Below, piece by piece: positions 24,836 through 36,128 of a DNA stretch of 64,000 nucleotides. Position 1 is the stretch's first letter. Every line of letters starts with the position of its first letter. Where the stretch lies: assembly GCF_004342445.1 (NCBI RefSeq), contig NZ_SLWW01000007.1:1-64000 (forward strand), read 5' to 3'. This DNA is from Rhodovulum euryhalinum. Lineage in GTDB: Bacteria > Pseudomonadota > Alphaproteobacteria > Rhodobacterales > Rhodobacteraceae. A program made the translations under genes and the position numbers. The notes under the pieces are model-generated. The model was not told the DNA's origin. It saw nothing but the letters and a program-made list of their open reading frames with translations, and made no database searches.

Positions 24836-26710
24836 CTATCGCCCCGTCTGGGTCATCGCGTCTGCACTTTGCAGGACCGCGTTGGCATGCGCCAGCGCAG
24901 CCGATCCCGTCCCGATCCGTCTGCGCCAGTTCGGATGGGTCTCTACCGTGCCCGGCAGGTTCGCCTGGGCCGTGGCGCCAAGGATGTCCTCGATCTGAAG
25001 CGCGACAAGGCGGGCCGGTGTGTCGCCCAGATACCGGTGAAGCGCGTCGATGTCCGCACCGCCCGCACGCCGGGCCAGGCCGGCCACCTCGTCCGCGCGG
25101 CGCCGGAGCAGGTCTTGCGCCCGATCCGGCGCGACATGGCCGAGGCGGGTGTGCCAGCCGATGTCGGTGCCCTGCTTCCATCCCTCGAACGGCGGCAGGT
25201 CATGGGTTCCGAAACTCGCCATCACCGCCTCGGGCCAGTTCTCGGGGTGCGGGTCAAACATCGCGAGCCGGCAGCCGAGAATGCCCGAGGCGGCAAGGTC
25301 GGCCTGCAGCCCCTCGGGGATAACGCCGAGATCCTCGCCCACGATGGCCGCCCCGGCGCGCGCCGCCTCGATCCGCGCGACGGCCAGCAGCGCGGTTTTC
25401 GGCATGGCGACATAGGCGCCCGGGCCGTCCACGGGCACCCAGAAGGCGCGCTCGAAGCCCAGGATGTGGTCGATCCTGAGAAGGCCTGCGAATTCCAACT
25501 GGGCGCGCAGGATGTCCGCAAGCGGCCGGAACCCGCGGGCCACCAGCGCCGACGGAATCATCGGCGCCAGCGACCAGTCCTGGCCCTGGGGGGCAAAGGG
25601 GTCGGGCGGTGCGCCCAGCGTGGCACCGCGTGCGAAGAGGCCGGGATCGGCCCAGGTTTCGGCGCCCGCGGGGTGGGTGCCGACGGCGAGGTCGAGATAG
25701 AGCCCCTGTGCCATCCCTGCGGTGCGGGCGGCCGCGCGGATATCGGCCAGCTGGCGTCCCGCCCGGTATTGCAGCCAGGCGTGGAAGGCAAGTTCGCCGG
25801 GATGGGCGGCGGCAAAGGCCCGGGCGGCGGCGCTTTCGGGCGTTCGATACGCCTCGGGCCAGTCGGGCCAGTAGGGTCCGAACCTGTCCGACAGCGCCTG
25901 GTGCAGGGCGAAACGCTCCAGGTCCACGCCTTGCGCCGTGCGGAACGCGGCCAATGCGGTGGCGTCCTCGGGGTCGATCGCGGCAAAGGCGGCGCGCAGA
26001 CAGGCCAGCCGCGCGGCGATCGCGGACGGATACTCGACCAGCGCCCCGCCTGGGGCGCAGGACTCACCCGGGCAGGCGATATGCGCGACATTGAACCGGC
26101 GGCGGCTGGACGGGGAATAGGGGCTGATCGCCGCCGGGTCGCCGGGAAACCCCGCATGGATCGGGTTGATGCCGACGAACCCTGCGCCCAGCGCGCCGAA
26201 CCCCGCAACCGCCGTGCGCAGATCGGCGAAATCGCCGAGCCCGCCGGTTCCGGCATCCCGCAGGCCGTAAAGCGGCAGCGTCACGCCCCAGCCGCGCGGG
26301 GGCAAGGGCAGGCGGGGCGGCGCGGACAGCACGGTAGTTCTGTGGCCCCGCAGCGTGAGTTCGTGGATGCCGGGCGGCAGCGGCGGCAGCGACAGGCGGT
26401 CGGCTGCCCGGCCCTCGCGGCAGGTGCCGTCCTCGAGGTCAAGGCGCCAGTCGGAGGGCTGCTCCACGGAGAGGACGGCTGCCGTTCCCGCCTCGACGAC
26501 GATCCAGGCGGGCAGGGGGCGCGCCGCCTCGGCTGCCCGCAGGGCCGCCAGCGTCTCGGTCAACTCTGCCTCGGACCCTGCGGCCAGCCCCATGGCGCCC
26601 AGCAATGCGCGCGCCGTTTCGGGCGAGGTTTCCTGCGTCGTCCCGGTCAGATCGACATAGCGTGGCAGGATTCCCACATGGCAGGCCAGGGCCGTCAGCG
26701 CAGCACTCAT
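24836..26710 (-). CDS. malQ: 4-alpha-glucanotransferase (amylomaltase)
   Basis: GH77 enzyme that transfers maltosyl and longer units between malto-oligosaccharides, recycling short glucans left by glycogen debranching. The 624-residue product has GH77 hallmarks: SPYSPSSRRRFNVAHI (substrate-binding loop), LLRIDHILGFERAFWVP (catalytic Asp), AIVGEDLGVIPEGL (acid/base Glu) and FGTHDLPPFEGW. An N-terminal beta-rich lead of about 130 residues precedes the barrel, as in proteobacterial MalQ. The ATG at 26708-26710 overlaps the glgX stop in an ATGA. This is the last gene of the glycogen operon. Confidence 0.92.
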   Translation of the reverse strand: MSAALTALACHVGILPRYVDLTGTTQETSPETARALLGAMGLAAGSEAELTETLAALRAAEAARPLPAWIVVEAGTAAVLSVEQPSDWRLDLEDGTCREGRAADRLSLPPLPPGIHELTLRGHRTTVLSAPPRLPLPPRGWGVTLPLYGLRDAGTGGLGDFADLRTAVAGFGALGAGFVGINPIHAGFPGDPAAISPYSPSSRRRFNVAHIACPGESCAPGGALVEYPSAIAARLACLRAAFAAIDPEDATALAAFRTAQGVDLERFALHQALSDRFGPYWPDWPEAYRTPESAAARAFAAAHPGELAFHAWLQYRAGRQLADIRAAARTAGMAQGLYLDLAVGTHPAGAETWADPGLFARGATLGAPPDPFAPQGQDWSLAPMIPSALVARGFRPLADILRAQLEFAGLLRIDHILGFERAFWVPVDGPGAYVAMPKTALLAVARIEAARAGAAIVGEDLGVIPEGLQADLAASGILGCRLAMFDPHPENWPEAVMASFGTHDLPPFEGWKQGTDIGWHTRLGHVAPDRAQDLLRRRADEVAGLARRAGGADIDALHRYLGDTPARLVALQIEDILGATAQANLPGTVETHPNWRRRIGTGSAALAHANAVLQSADAMTQTGR

Positions 26711-28797
26711 GGCACGGGCTCCAGCACCAGAACCGCCACGGCCTCGGCAGGCATCGCGAGGCGGCCCCGCACGGGTTCGGGTGCGCTGTCGGGGCGCGAG
26801 CTGTCCAGTTGCAGGCTCCAACTCTGACCCGGGGGCGCCTCGGGCACCGATACCTCGACCGCGGCGCCTGCGTTCAGCACCGCGAAGATCGCGTGTTCCT
26901 GCGCGGCATATTCCGGCGTGCCGGCGGCGGTGCGCAGTTCGACCGCGATCAGCCGCAACTCCGGGTTCTCCCAGTCGGCCCGCGTCATCGGCGCCCCGTC
27001 CGCCCGGCGCCAGAACAGATCCTCGATCCCGTCGATTGCCCGCTCGTGCGAATGAAGGAACAGCTTTTGCCGCAAAACGGGATGGGCCTTGCGAAAGGCG
27101 ATCATCCGGGCGGTAAAGCGCAGGAAGGCGTCATCCGTCCCGTGCCAGTCGATCCACGAGATCGCGTTGTCCTGGCAATAGGCGTTGTTGTTGCCCTGCT
27201 GCGAATTGCCAAGCTCGTCACCCGCAAGGATCATCGGCGTGCCCTGGCTCAACAGCAGCGTCGCCATCATGTTGCGCCGCCGCTGCGCGCGGGCGGTCAG
27301 GATCGCGGGGTCGTCCGTCGGACCCTCGGTGCCGAGATCGTCCGAATAGTTCGCATCATGCCCGTCGCGCCCGTCCTCGCCATTGGCAAGGTTGTGCTTG
27401 GTGGCAAAGCTGACGACATCGGCAAGGGTAAAGCCGTCATGGGCGGCGATGAAATTGACTGAGGACGTCGCCGGGCGGCGGGAATGGTCGAACTGCGCGG
27501 CCGATCCCACGAGGCGTCCGGCAAGATCGGGCGCCCGCCCAGGATCGCGCCGCCAGAAGCTGCGGACAGCGTCGCGAAAGCCGTCGTTCCATTCAAGGAA
27601 CGGTGCGGGAAAGCCGCCCAGCTGATACCCGCCGGGGCCGATGTCCCAGGGTTCGGCGATCAGCTTCACCCGCGACAGAACCGGATCCTGGCGTACCGCC
27701 TGGAAGAACGGCGCGCGCGTGTCGAAACCCTGCGGCCCCCGGCCCAGCGCCGCGGCAAGGTCAAAGCGGAACCCGTCCACATGCATGACCTCGACCCAGT
27801 AGCGCAAGCTGTCCATCACCATGCGCAGCACCATCGGGTGCCCGATGTTCAGCGTGTTGCCGCAGCCCGTATCGTCGATGTAGTGGCGCCGGTCGTCCGC
27901 CAGCCGATAGTAGCTGGCATTGTCGATGCCGCGAAAGCTCAGCGTGGGGCCCATCTCGTTGCCCTCGCCGGTGTGGTTGTAGACCACATCGAGGATCACC
28001 TCGATCCCTGCCGCATGCAGCCGGGCGACCATCCGCTGGAACTCGGCGATGTCGCCGTTTTCCATGTAGCGCGGTTCCGGCGCGAAATAGCCCAGAGTCT
28101 GGTAGCCCCAGTAGTTCCGCAAGCCCTTCTCGACGAGGAAGCGGTCGTTCAGGAAGGCCTGGACCGGCAGCAACTCGATCGCCGTGATCCCGAGCCGCGC
28201 GTAATGTTCCAGCATCTGGTCCGAGGCCAGCGCCCGGAACCTGCCCGGCGCATGGACCTGGGGGTGGCGGATGGTCAGCCCCCGGACATGGGCTTCGTAG
28301 ATCACGGTATCGGTCAGCGGTGTGCCGGGCGGCCTGTCGGCGCCCCAGTCGAACCCGTCGGCCACGACGATCGAGCGCGGCACATAGGGCGCGCTGTCGC
28401 GCTTGTCGAAGCTGAGATCAGCGCGCGGCGATCCCATCTCGAAGCCCATCAGCGCGTCATGCCAGACCGGATGCCCCGAAAGACGCCGCGCATAGGGGTC
28501 GACCAGCAGCTTGTAGGGGTTGAACCTGTGGCCCTGGTCGGGACGGTAGGGGCCATGGACCCGATAGCCGTAATGCTGGCCGGGTTTCAGCCCGGCGATA
28601 TGGCCATGCCAGACATGATGCGTGCATTCGGGCAGGTCGATATTGGCGACCTCGTTGCGGCCGGTTTCGTCGAACAGGCAAAGGGTGACGCGGCTCGCAT
28701 GTTCGGAGAACAGGGCAAAATTCACGCCTTCGCCGTCGAAACGGGCGCCGAGAGGCTCGTTGCGGCCGGCGGTGATCGTCGTGGGGATCGTCGTCAT
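26707..28797 (-). CDS. glgX: Glycogen debranching enzyme
   Basis: Hydrolyses alpha-1,6 branches in phosphorylase-limit glycogen. The 696-residue product has the isoamylase-type N-terminal beta domain followed by a GH13 barrel: VILDVVYNHTGEG, VDGFRFDLAAALGR (nucleophile Asp), KLIAEPWDIGPGGYQLG (acid/base Glu) and FIAAHDGFTLADVVS (third carboxylate). The start at 28797 ([22 protein letters not shown]) overlaps the glgA stop in an ATGA; the frame is open another 42 codons upstream without recognisable homology. Its product feeds MalQ, encoded next. Confidence 0.94.
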   Translation of the reverse strand: MTTIPTTITAGRNEPLGARFDGEGVNFALFSEHASRVTLCLFDETGRNEVANIDLPECTHHVWHGHIAGLKPGQHYGYRVHGPYRPDQGHRFNPYKLLVDPYARRLSGHPVWHDALMGFEMGSPRADLSFDKRDSAPYVPRSIVVADGFDWGADRPPGTPLTDTVIYEAHVRGLTIRHPQVHAPGRFRALASDQMLEHYARLGITAIELLPVQAFLNDRFLVEKGLRNYWGYQTLGYFAPEPRYMENGDIAEFQRMVARLHAAGIEVILDVVYNHTGEGNEMGPTLSFRGIDNASYYRLADDRRHYIDDTGCGNTLNIGHPMVLRMVMDSLRYWVEVMHVDGFRFDLAAALGRGPQGFDTRAPFFQAVRQDPVLSRVKLIAEPWDIGPGGYQLGGFPAPFLEWNDGFRDAVRSFWRRDPGRAPDLAGRLVGSAAQFDHSRRPATSSVNFIAAHDGFTLADVVSFATKHNLANGEDGRDGHDANYSDDLGTEGPTDDPAILTARAQRRRNMMATLLLSQGTPMILAGDELGNSQQGNNNAYCQDNAISWIDWHGTDDAFLRFTARMIAFRKAHPVLRQKLFLHSHERAIDGIEDLFWRRADGAPMTRADWENPELRLIAVELRTAAGTPEYAAQEHAIFAVLNAGAAVEVSVPEAPPGQSWSLQLDSSRPDSAPEPVRGRLAMPAEAVAVLVLEPVP

Positions 28798-30221
28798 TTC
28801 CTGGTTGTCAGCTCTCGGAAAAGCGTGGCATAGGCGGCGGCCGACGGCCCCCAGCCCACCGGCGCACGCATGCCGTTGCGCTGGAGCTTCCGGAACGCCG
28901 TCCTGTCGGCGTAAAGGTCGCAAAGCCGGTCGAGCGCGGCCCCCAGCGCCTCTGCTGTGGCCGGGGCGAACTGGATCCCCGTGGCCACCCCCGCCGCCAG
29001 CGCTGCCGGATTGGCGTCGATCACCGTATCGGCCAGCCCGCCGGTCCGGGCGACGACCGGCACGGTGCCGTAGCGCAACCCGTAAAGCTGCGTCAGCCCG
29101 CAGGGTTCGAAGCGCGAGGGCACAAGGATCGCGTCGCCCCCCGCGATCATCCTGTGCGACAACGCCTCGTCATAGCCGATGCGCACCGCGACGGCGTCAT
29201 TTGCCTCGGCCTCGGCGTGCCAGGCCGCTTCCAGCCCGGAATCGCCCGCGCCCAGCAGGGCGACCCGCCCGCCGCGCGCGATCAGCCCCGGCAGGGCCGC
29301 CAGAAGCAGGTCGAGCCCCTTCTGTTCACTCAGCCGCGAGACGACGACGCAAAGCGGGCCGTCGCCGTCGGACAGGCCCATTTCCCCGATCAGCGCGGCG
29401 CGCGCCTTGGCCTTGCCGCGTGGTTCCTTGAAGGGGGCGATGTGCGGGTCCGTGGCCGGGTTCCACAACACCTCGTCGATGCCGTTGAGGATGCCCGAGA
29501 CATCCGCCCCGCGGGCGCGGATCACGCCGTCAAGTCCGGCGCCGAACTCAGGCATCGCCAGTTCGCGCGCATAGGTCGGGCTGACGGTGGTCACCTTCCA
29601 GGCATAGACAAGCCCTGCCTTCAGCGCCGAGATCTGGCCGTAGAACTCCATCCCCTCCGGCTGAAAGGCCCAGGCCGGCAGGGCGAGGGGCGCCAGACGT
29701 TCGGCGGGGATCAGCCCGCGAAAGGCCATGTTGTGAACGGTTATCACGCTGGGCAGGTCCACCGCCCGGGCCTTGAGGTACACCGGCGTCAGCCCCGCCT
29801 GCCAGTCGTGGCAATGCAGGATGTCGGGCCGCCAGTCGCCCGCCCCTTCGGCACCGATCCGGGCCGCCATCCACGACAGCGCGGCAAAGCGCGCGTCATT
29901 GTCGGGCCAGTCCTGTCCGGCCTCGTCCAGATAGGGCCCGCCGGGGCGGTCATAGAGATGTGGCGCGTCTAGCACGAACAGCGATAGCCCCGAAGCCGCA
30001 CCCTGCACCAGCCGGGCCGGGCCGCCGAACAGGTCATCCGCCTGCCACACCATCTCGGCCGCGGGCAACCGGGCCAGCACGGACGGATAGCCCGGCAAAA
30101 GCACCCGCATCTCGACCCCTTCGGCGGCCAGCGCTGCGGGCAGCGCGCCCACGACATCGGCCAGGCCCCCGGTCTTGACCAGCGGCACACATTCCGACGC
30201 GACGGAGAGAACCCGGATCAT
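28794..30221 (-). CDS. glgA: Glycogen synthase (ADP-glucose)
   Basis: GT5 enzyme that elongates alpha-1,4-glucan from ADP-glucose. The 475-residue product starts [28 protein letters not shown], with the ADP-glucose-binding KTGGLADVV motif at residues 16-24. The C-terminal nucleotide-binding block includes [13 protein letters not shown] and [18 protein letters not shown] followed by a second TGGLADTV. The length matches E. coli GlgA. The ATG overlaps the stop of glgC in an ATGA, coupling the synthase to the enzyme that makes its substrate. Confidence 0.95.
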   Translation of the reverse strand: MIRVLSVASECVPLVKTGGLADVVGALPAALAAEGVEMRVLLPGYPSVLARLPAAEMVWQADDLFGGPARLVQGAASGLSLFVLDAPHLYDRPGGPYLDEAGQDWPDNDARFAALSWMAARIGAEGAGDWRPDILHCHDWQAGLTPVYLKARAVDLPSVITVHNMAFRGLIPAERLAPLALPAWAFQPEGMEFYGQISALKAGLVYAWKVTTVSPTYARELAMPEFGAGLDGVIRARGADVSGILNGIDEVLWNPATDPHIAPFKEPRGKAKARAALIGEMGLSDGDGPLCVVVSRLSEQKGLDLLLAALPGLIARGGRVALLGAGDSGLEAAWHAEAEANDAVAVRIGYDEALSHRMIAGGDAILVPSRFEPCGLTQLYGLRYGTVPVVARTGGLADTVIDANPAALAAGVATGIQFAPATAEALGAALDRLCDLYADRTAFRKLQRNGMRAPVGWGPSAAAYATLFRELTTRK

Positions 30222-31483
30222 GCCACCGCCGCCCGTCGATCCAGCATCGGCTGGGTGATCAGCGTGATGCCGCCCTCGGTGACGCGGAACCACCGGGCGT
30301 CCTCTTCGGGGTCCTCGCCCACAACCAGCCCGTTCGGGATGACCACCCCGCGGTCGATCACCACGTTCTTCAGCCGCGCGTGCCGGCCCACCACGACGTA
30401 GGGCAGCACGACCGCGTGATCGAGCACCGAATAGGAATTGGTATGCACCATCGTGAACAGCAGCGAGTTGCGCACCTCCGTCCCCGAGATCACGCATCCG
30501 CCCGATACCATCGACGACACCGCCGAGCCGCGCCTGTCCTCCTCGTCATGGACGAACTTGGCGGGCGGGACGCTTTCGGAATAGGTCCAGATCGGCCAGT
30601 TGCGGTCCCAGAGGTTCAGTTCGGGCGTGAAATCGGTCAGGTCGATATTGGCCTTCCAGAAGGCGTCCACCGTGCCGACATCGCGCCAGTAGGCGTTGGA
30701 TTCGGGGTGGTCCCGGACGCAGGACTCGGCGAAGCGGTGCGCCATCGCCTTGCCATTCTTCACGATCTGCGGGATCAGGTCCTTGCCGAAATCGTGGCTG
30801 GAACTCGGATCCTCTGCGTCGCGGATCAGCAGATCGCGCAGAAAGTGCCAGTCGAAGACATAGATGCCCATCGAGGCGAGGCAGGTCTCGGGATCACCGG
30901 GCAAGGTCGGCGGATCGGCCGGTTTCTCGACGAAGGCGGTGATCCGGTCGGTCGCGTCCACCTGCATCACGCCAAAGGCGCTGGCCTCGGCGCGCGGCAC
31001 GGTCAGGCAGCCCACGGTCACGTCGGCCTTGTTCGCCACATGCTGGCGCAGCATGATCTCGTAGTCCATCTTGTAGATGTGGTCGCCTGCGAGGATCAGG
31101 ACGTAGTCCACGTCATAGCTGTCCACGATGTCGATGTTCTGGGTCACCGCGTCGGCGGTTCCCAGATACCAGGTGGTCTCGTCCACCCGCTGGCTTGCCG
31201 GCAGGATGTCCAGGTATTCGTTGCGCTCGGCGCGGAAGAAGCTCCAGCCGCGCTGGCAGTGGCGGATCAGGGAATGGGCCTTGTATTGCGTGGCCACCGC
31301 CATCTTGCGGATCCCCGAGTTCAGCCCGTTGGATAGCGCAAAGTCGATGATCCGCGTCTTGCCGCCGAAATAGACGGCCGGTTTCGCGCGGGTGTCGGTC
31401 AGTTCCATCAGGCGGCTGCCACGCCCCCCGGCCAGCACGAAGGCCATGGTGCGGCTCGACAATCGACTGTAACGCATTTCCAT
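30218..31483 (-). CDS. glgC: Glucose-1-phosphate adenylyltransferase (ADP-glucose pyrophosphorylase)
   Basis: Makes ADP-glucose from glucose-1-phosphate and ATP, the committed and allosterically controlled step of glycogen synthesis. The 421-residue product has [20 protein letters not shown] (nucleotide binding), [28 protein letters not shown] and FVEKPADPP, followed by a C-terminal left-handed beta-helix region. Rhodobacteraceae enzymes are typically activated by fructose-6-phosphate, fructose-1,6-bisphosphate or pyruvate. On the minus strand a long G-run and GGATCGGAAA lie just before the ATG, a good ribosome-binding region. glgB ends 21 bases upstream. Confidence 0.96.
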   Translation of the reverse strand: MEMRYSRLSSRTMAFVLAGGRGSRLMELTDTRAKPAVYFGGKTRIIDFALSNGLNSGIRKMAVATQYKAHSLIRHCQRGWSFFRAERNEYLDILPASQRVDETTWYLGTADAVTQNIDIVDSYDVDYVLILAGDHIYKMDYEIMLRQHVANKADVTVGCLTVPRAEASAFGVMQVDATDRITAFVEKPADPPTLPGDPETCLASMGIYVFDWHFLRDLLIRDAEDPSSSHDFGKDLIPQIVKNGKAMAHRFAESCVRDHPESNAYWRDVGTVDAFWKANIDLTDFTPELNLWDRNWPIWTYSESVPPAKFVHDEEDRRGSAVSSMVSGGCVISGTEVRNSLLFTMVHTNSYSVLDHAVVLPYVVVGRHARLKNVVIDRGVVIPNGLVVGEDPEEDARWFRVTEGGITLITQPMLDRRAAVA

Positions 31484-31504
31484 TTTCCGATCCCCCCTGT
31501 GAAA

Positions 31505-33706
31505 TCACACCCCGTCCGGCATCAGGTAAAGCACGCTCAGGGGCGGCAGCGTCACTTCCGCCGAGGCGGGCAGCCCGTGATGCGGCTGTTCGGTGGCCGA
31601 AACGCCGCCGAAATTGCCGCGATTGCCTCCGCCATAGGCGGCGGCGTCGGTGTTCAGGACCTCGCGCCAGCGCCCCGCATGGGGCAGGCCCAGCCGAATT
31701 CCTGTCCGCTCGACCGGGGTCAGGTTACAGATGACAGCCACCGGCGGGTCGCCGGGTTCGCCCGTGCGCAGCCACGCATAGACCGAGATGTCGGCCGCGT
31801 TCGCCTCTATCCAGCGAAAGCCGTCCGGTTCGCAATCCTTGACGTGCAGCGCGGGCGTGGCGCGGTAAATCGCATTCAGATCGCGCACCAGGCGTTGCAC
31901 GCCGGCATGCCACTCGGCACCGAGGACGCCCCAGTCAAGCTGCCCGGCATGGTCCCATTCCGCGCGCTGGGCGAATTCCTGTCCCATGAACAGCAGCTTC
32001 TTGCCCGGATGCCCCCACATGAAGCCGAAATAGGCGCGCAGGTTGGCGAATTTCTCCCAGTCCGTTCCGGGCATCTTCGCAAGTATCGACCCCTTGCCAT
32101 GCACCACCTCGTCATGGCTGATCGGCAGGACGAAATTTTCCGAGAACGCGTAGAGCAGGCCGAAGGTCAGCTGGTGATGGTGATGCTTCCGGTGCACCGG
32201 CGCCCGCCCGAAATAGTCGAGCGTGTCGTTCATCCAGCCCATGTTCCACTTGTAGCCGAAGCCAAGCCCCCCCGCGTCCACCGGTTGCGAGACGCCGGGA
32301 AACGACGTGCTTTCCTCGGCCACGGTCAGGATGCCCGGCACCTCGCCATAGGCAAGCGTGTTCATCCGCTGCAACATGGCGATGGCTTCTAGATTCTCGC
32401 GCCCGCCATGGGCGTTCGGGATCCACTGGCCCTCGGGCCGGGAATAGTCGCGGTAGAGCATCGAGGCCACGGCATCCACGCGCAGACCGTCGACATGGTA
32501 TTCCTCCAGCCAGAAAAGCGCGTTGGAGAACAGGAAATTGGCAACCTCGGTGCGGCCGAAATTGTAGATCAGCGTGTTCCAGTCGTGGTGGAACCCCTCG
32601 CGGGGATCGGCGTGTTCGTAGAGCGCGGTGCCGTCAAAGCGCGCCAGCCCGTGCGCATCGGACGGGAAATGCGCGGGCACCCAGTCCAGGATCACGCCCA
32701 GCCCCTTGCGATGCGCAGCGTCGATCAGGTCGCGGAACTCGTGCGGCGGGCCATGGCGGATGGTGGGCGCGAACAGCCCGACCGGCTGATACCCCCAGGA
32801 TCCGTCGAACGGATGTTCCGACAGCGGCAGGAACTCGATATGGGTGAATCCCATGTCGGCGGCATAGTCGACCAGATCTTCGGCCGCCTCGCGATAGGAC
32901 AGCGGGCGGTTGCCCTCGTCCGGCTTGCGCCGCCAGGATCCCAGATGCACCTCGTAGACCGAGATCGGCGCGCTGCGGGCGTTCCGCGCGGCGCGGTCCG
33001 CCATCCAGTCGGCGTCATGCCAGCCATAGCCCGCGATGTCGCGCACCACGCTGGCGGTGGCGGGCGGGTGTTCCGCGCCAAAGCCGACCGGGTCGGCCTT
33101 GAGCGGCAGGACGACACCATCCGCCCCGAGGATTTCGTACTTGTAGACCGTGCCCTCGCCCAGCCCGGGCAGGAAGATCTCCCAAATGCCCGTCGCGCCC
33201 CGGCGCCGCATCGGGTGGCGCCGCCCGTCCCAGCCGTTGAAAGGCCCGACGACGGACACGCGCCCTGCGTTCGGCGCCCAGACGGCGAAATGGGTGCCTT
33301 CCACGCCCTCGTGCCTGCACGGATGGGCGCCCAGAACCTGCCAAAGCCGGCGGTGGGTGCCTTCGCCCAGCAGGTATTCGTCGATCTCGCCGATCACCGG
33401 ACCAAAGCGGTAGGGGTCGTCGAACTCCCAGATCTGGCCCGCGCCATCGGTCGCCCGCAGCCGGTAGGGGCCCTCTCCCGGGACCGGCCCGGCGAAAAGA
33501 TCCGGCGCGTCGGGATGGCGTGTCAGGGGAGTGCTTGCCGCGTCGGAAACGGCCTCCAGCGTGGCGATGCCGGGATGGAACGCCGCCACGCAACCGCCGT
33601 GCCGCCCCAGCACCGCGAACGGATCGTTATGGGTGCCGGCCTGTAACCGCCGCGCATCCTCGGGCGAGGGGAAGGACGGGATATCGTTCTGCGCGGCGCG
33701 GCTCAT
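31505..33706 (-). CDS. glgB: 1,4-alpha-glucan branching enzyme
   Basis: Creates alpha-1,6 branches in glycogen. The 733-residue protein has the full bacterial layout: an N1 carbohydrate module (FAVLGRHGG...), the CBM48 module ([22 protein letters not shown]) and the GH13 barrel with [18 protein letters not shown] (nucleophile), [12 protein letters not shown] (acid/base) and [14 protein letters not shown], then a C-terminal beta domain. The start at 33704-33706 ([12 protein letters not shown]) gives the family's usual length. It lies between glgP (43 bases upstream) and glgC. Confidence 0.96.
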   Translation of the reverse strand: MSRAAQNDIPSFPSPEDARRLQAGTHNDPFAVLGRHGGCVAAFHPGIATLEAVSDAASTPLTRHPDAPDLFAGPVPGEGPYRLRATDGAGQIWEFDDPYRFGPVIGEIDEYLLGEGTHRRLWQVLGAHPCRHEGVEGTHFAVWAPNAGRVSVVGPFNGWDGRRHPMRRRGATGIWEIFLPGLGEGTVYKYEILGADGVVLPLKADPVGFGAEHPPATASVVRDIAGYGWHDADWMADRAARNARSAPISVYEVHLGSWRRKPDEGNRPLSYREAAEDLVDYAADMGFTHIEFLPLSEHPFDGSWGYQPVGLFAPTIRHGPPHEFRDLIDAAHRKGLGVILDWVPAHFPSDAHGLARFDGTALYEHADPREGFHHDWNTLIYNFGRTEVANFLFSNALFWLEEYHVDGLRVDAVASMLYRDYSRPEGQWIPNAHGGRENLEAIAMLQRMNTLAYGEVPGILTVAEESTSFPGVSQPVDAGGLGFGYKWNMGWMNDTLDYFGRAPVHRKHHHHQLTFGLLYAFSENFVLPISHDEVVHGKGSILAKMPGTDWEKFANLRAYFGFMWGHPGKKLLFMGQEFAQRAEWDHAGQLDWGVLGAEWHAGVQRLVRDLNAIYRATPALHVKDCEPDGFRWIEANAADISVYAWLRTGEPGDPPVAVICNLTPVERTGIRLGLPHAGRWREVLNTDAAAYGGGNRGNFGGVSATEQPHHGLPASAEVTLPPLSVLYLMPDGV

Positions 33707-33749
33707 GCGGGCAGCCTATGCTGCGCGCGGCAAGTTGCAAGGCCTGCCG

Positions 33750-36128
33750 TCACGCAGGGTCAATCGGAACCGCGCCCCAGATATCCGCCATGTAGCCCCG
33801 GATCGTCCGGTCCGACGAGAACCAGCCGGTGCGCGCGGTGTTCCGCGCGGCCATGGGCCACCATACCCCGGGATCGGCAAAGGCCGCGTCGACGCGGCGC
33901 TGGGCGTCCCAGTAGGCGGTGAAATCCGAGCAGACGAGGAAATAGTCATGCCCCGTCAGGTTGCCGACGAAGCCGCGATAGCGGTGCCGGTCGCGCGGCG
34001 AAAAGACGCCCTGCGACACCGCCTTGAGCGCGCCGCCAAGCCGCGTGTCGGCGGCAATCGCCTGGCGGGCGTGATCGGGCGCCGCGCGGCGGATCTCGGT
34101 CTCTTCGGCGGTCATCCCGAACAGGAAGAAGTTCTCTTCCCCCACCCGGTCGCGGATTTCCACGTTGGCGCCGTCCAGCGTGCCGATGGTCGGCGCACCG
34201 TTCAGCGCGAATTTCATGTTGCCGGTGCCGGACGCCTCCTTGCCCGCGGTCGAGATCTGTTCCGACAGGTCGGCCGCAGGGATCAGCCGCTCGGCCAGAC
34301 TGACATTGTAGTTCGGCAGGAACATCACCTTGAGGAACCGGTTCGTCTCGGGGTCGGCGTTCACCACCGTGGCGACATCGTTGATCAGGTGGATGATCTC
34401 CTTGGCGAAGGCATAGCCGGGGGCGGCCTTGCCCGCAAAGATCTTGACGCGCGGCACCCAGGGGCCGTTCGGGTTCGCCTTGATCTCGCGCCACAGCGCG
34501 ATCGTTTCCAGGATGTTCAGGTGCTGGCGCTTGTATTCGTGGATGCGCTTGATCTGGACGTCGAACAGCGCCTCGGGGTCGACCGTGATGCCATGCGCCT
34601 CTGCCAGCCAGGCCGCCAGGTCTGCCTTGTTCGCCCGCTTGGCCGTGGCATAGGCGTCCAGAAAGGCCGGATCGCGCAGGCTCGGCTCAAGTGTCTCGAG
34701 CTGATCAAGGTCGCAGACCCAGCCCTCGCCGATGGCCCCGGTGATCAGCCGGCTGAGCCGCGGGTTGGCCGAGAACAGCCAGCGGCGCGGGGTGACCCCA
34801 TTGGTCTGGTTCACGATCCGGTCGGGATGCATCCGGTGCAGTTCCGCGAAAACGGTCTGTTTCATCAGATCGGTATGCAGCGCCGAGACTCCGTTCACCT
34901 TGTGCGCCATGACGAAGGCCAGTTCCCCCATCCGGACCTCGCCATGTGCGGTCAGGGCCACCTTGCGTCCGGGGTTCTCGGCGGCATGGGCCGCGTCGAT
35001 CCGTTCGATCAGCTGCATGTGGCGGGGCAGCAGGCGGGTCATCAGGTCCTCGGACCAACATTCCAGTGCCTCGGGCATCAGTGTGTGGTTGGTATAGGAC
35101 AGACAGCCCCGCGCGGTTTCGATGGCCTGGTCCAGGGGCATGCCGCGTTCGTCATGCAGCAGGCGCACCAGTTCCGGCCCGGCGATGGCCGGGTGCGTGT
35201 CGTTCAACTGGATCGCGGCCTTTTTCGGCAGGTCGGCCAGCGCACCGCCTTCGTCCTCGAAGCGGTGCAGGATGTCCTGCAGGCTGGCGGCGGTGAAGAA
35301 GTATTCCTGCTTCAGCCGCAACTCCTTGCCCCGCTCGGTCGTGTCGTCGGGATAAAGCACGCGGCTGATCGTGCGCGCCAGCGCCTCGGCCTCGGCGGCG
35401 GCGGCATAGTCCCCCCGGTTGAACCGGTCGAGGTCAAAGCCATGCAGGGGCTCCGCAGACCACAGCCGCAGCGTGTTCGCCCAGCGCCCCTGCCAGCCGA
35501 TCATCGGCGTGTCATGGGCCTGCGCCATCACCGCCTCGGCGCCGCGCCAGACGGCCTTGCCCGCTTCCTCGACCACCTCGCCGCCGAAGCAGAGCCGCAA
35601 TCGCACGTTGCGGCGCTTGAATTCCCAAGTGTGGTACTGGGTCAGCCAGTCCTCGGGCTCCTCGACCTGGCGCCCCTCGACAAAGCTCTGGCGGAACAGC
35701 CCGTGCTCGTAGCGGATGCCATAGCCGATGGCGGGAACGCCAAGGCTGGCCAGCGATTCCATGAAACAGGCGGCCAGGCGCCCCAGCCCGCCATTGCCCA
35801 GCGCGGCGTCGGGCTCGTCCTGGATGACGGCCTCGGGCGACAGACCAAGGGCGCTCAGCGCCGCCCTCACCTCATCCTCCAGCCGGAGGTTGACGATCGC
35901 GTCCTCCAGCAGCCTGCCGATCAGGAATTCCATCGACAGGTAGTAGACCCGCTTCGCCCCGGCCTTTCGCGCGGCATGCGAGGCGGCCAGCCAGCGGTCC
36001 ACGAGGCGGTCGCGCACCGCCAGGGACAGCGCGATCCGCCAGTCGCGCAGCGTGGCGTGGTCCGGGTCCGTGCCCAGCGCGTAGATCAGGTGACGCGTGA
36101 TGGTGTCGCTGAAGCGTGCATCGATCAT
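33750..36128 (-). CDS. glgP: Glycogen/alpha-glucan phosphorylase
   Basis: Releases glucose-1-phosphate from glycogen chain ends using phosphate and PLP (GT35). The 792-residue product has YYLSMEFLIGRLLEDAIVNL near the N-terminus, NGGLGRLAACFMESLA, and the C-terminal EASGTGNMKFALNGAPTIGT with the PLP-binding lysine. The start at 36128 (MIDARFSDTITRHLIY) agrees with the family's beginning; the frame is open 60 more codons upstream without similarity. It is the first gene of the operon, so degradation and synthesis genes are transcribed together and flux must be set mainly by enzyme regulation. Confidence 0.95.
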   Translation of the reverse strand: MIDARFSDTITRHLIYALGTDPDHATLRDWRIALSLAVRDRLVDRWLAASHAARKAGAKRVYYLSMEFLIGRLLEDAIVNLRLEDEVRAALSALGLSPEAVIQDEPDAALGNGGLGRLAACFMESLASLGVPAIGYGIRYEHGLFRQSFVEGRQVEEPEDWLTQYHTWEFKRRNVRLRLCFGGEVVEEAGKAVWRGAEAVMAQAHDTPMIGWQGRWANTLRLWSAEPLHGFDLDRFNRGDYAAAAEAEALARTISRVLYPDDTTERGKELRLKQEYFFTAASLQDILHRFEDEGGALADLPKKAAIQLNDTHPAIAGPELVRLLHDERGMPLDQAIETARGCLSYTNHTLMPEALECWSEDLMTRLLPRHMQLIERIDAAHAAENPGRKVALTAHGEVRMGELAFVMAHKVNGVSALHTDLMKQTVFAELHRMHPDRIVNQTNGVTPRRWLFSANPRLSRLITGAIGEGWVCDLDQLETLEPSLRDPAFLDAYATAKRANKADLAAWLAEAHGITVDPEALFDVQIKRIHEYKRQHLNILETIALWREIKANPNGPWVPRVKIFAGKAAPGYAFAKEIIHLINDVATVVNADPETNRFLKVMFLPNYNVSLAERLIPAADLSEQISTAGKEASGTGNMKFALNGAPTIGTLDGANVEIRDRVGEENFFLFGMTAEETEIRRAAPDHARQAIAADTRLGGALKAVSQGVFSPRDRHRYRGFVGNLTGHDYFLVCSDFTAYWDAQRRVDAAFADPGVWWPMAARNTARTGWFSSDRTIRGYMADIWGAVPIDPA

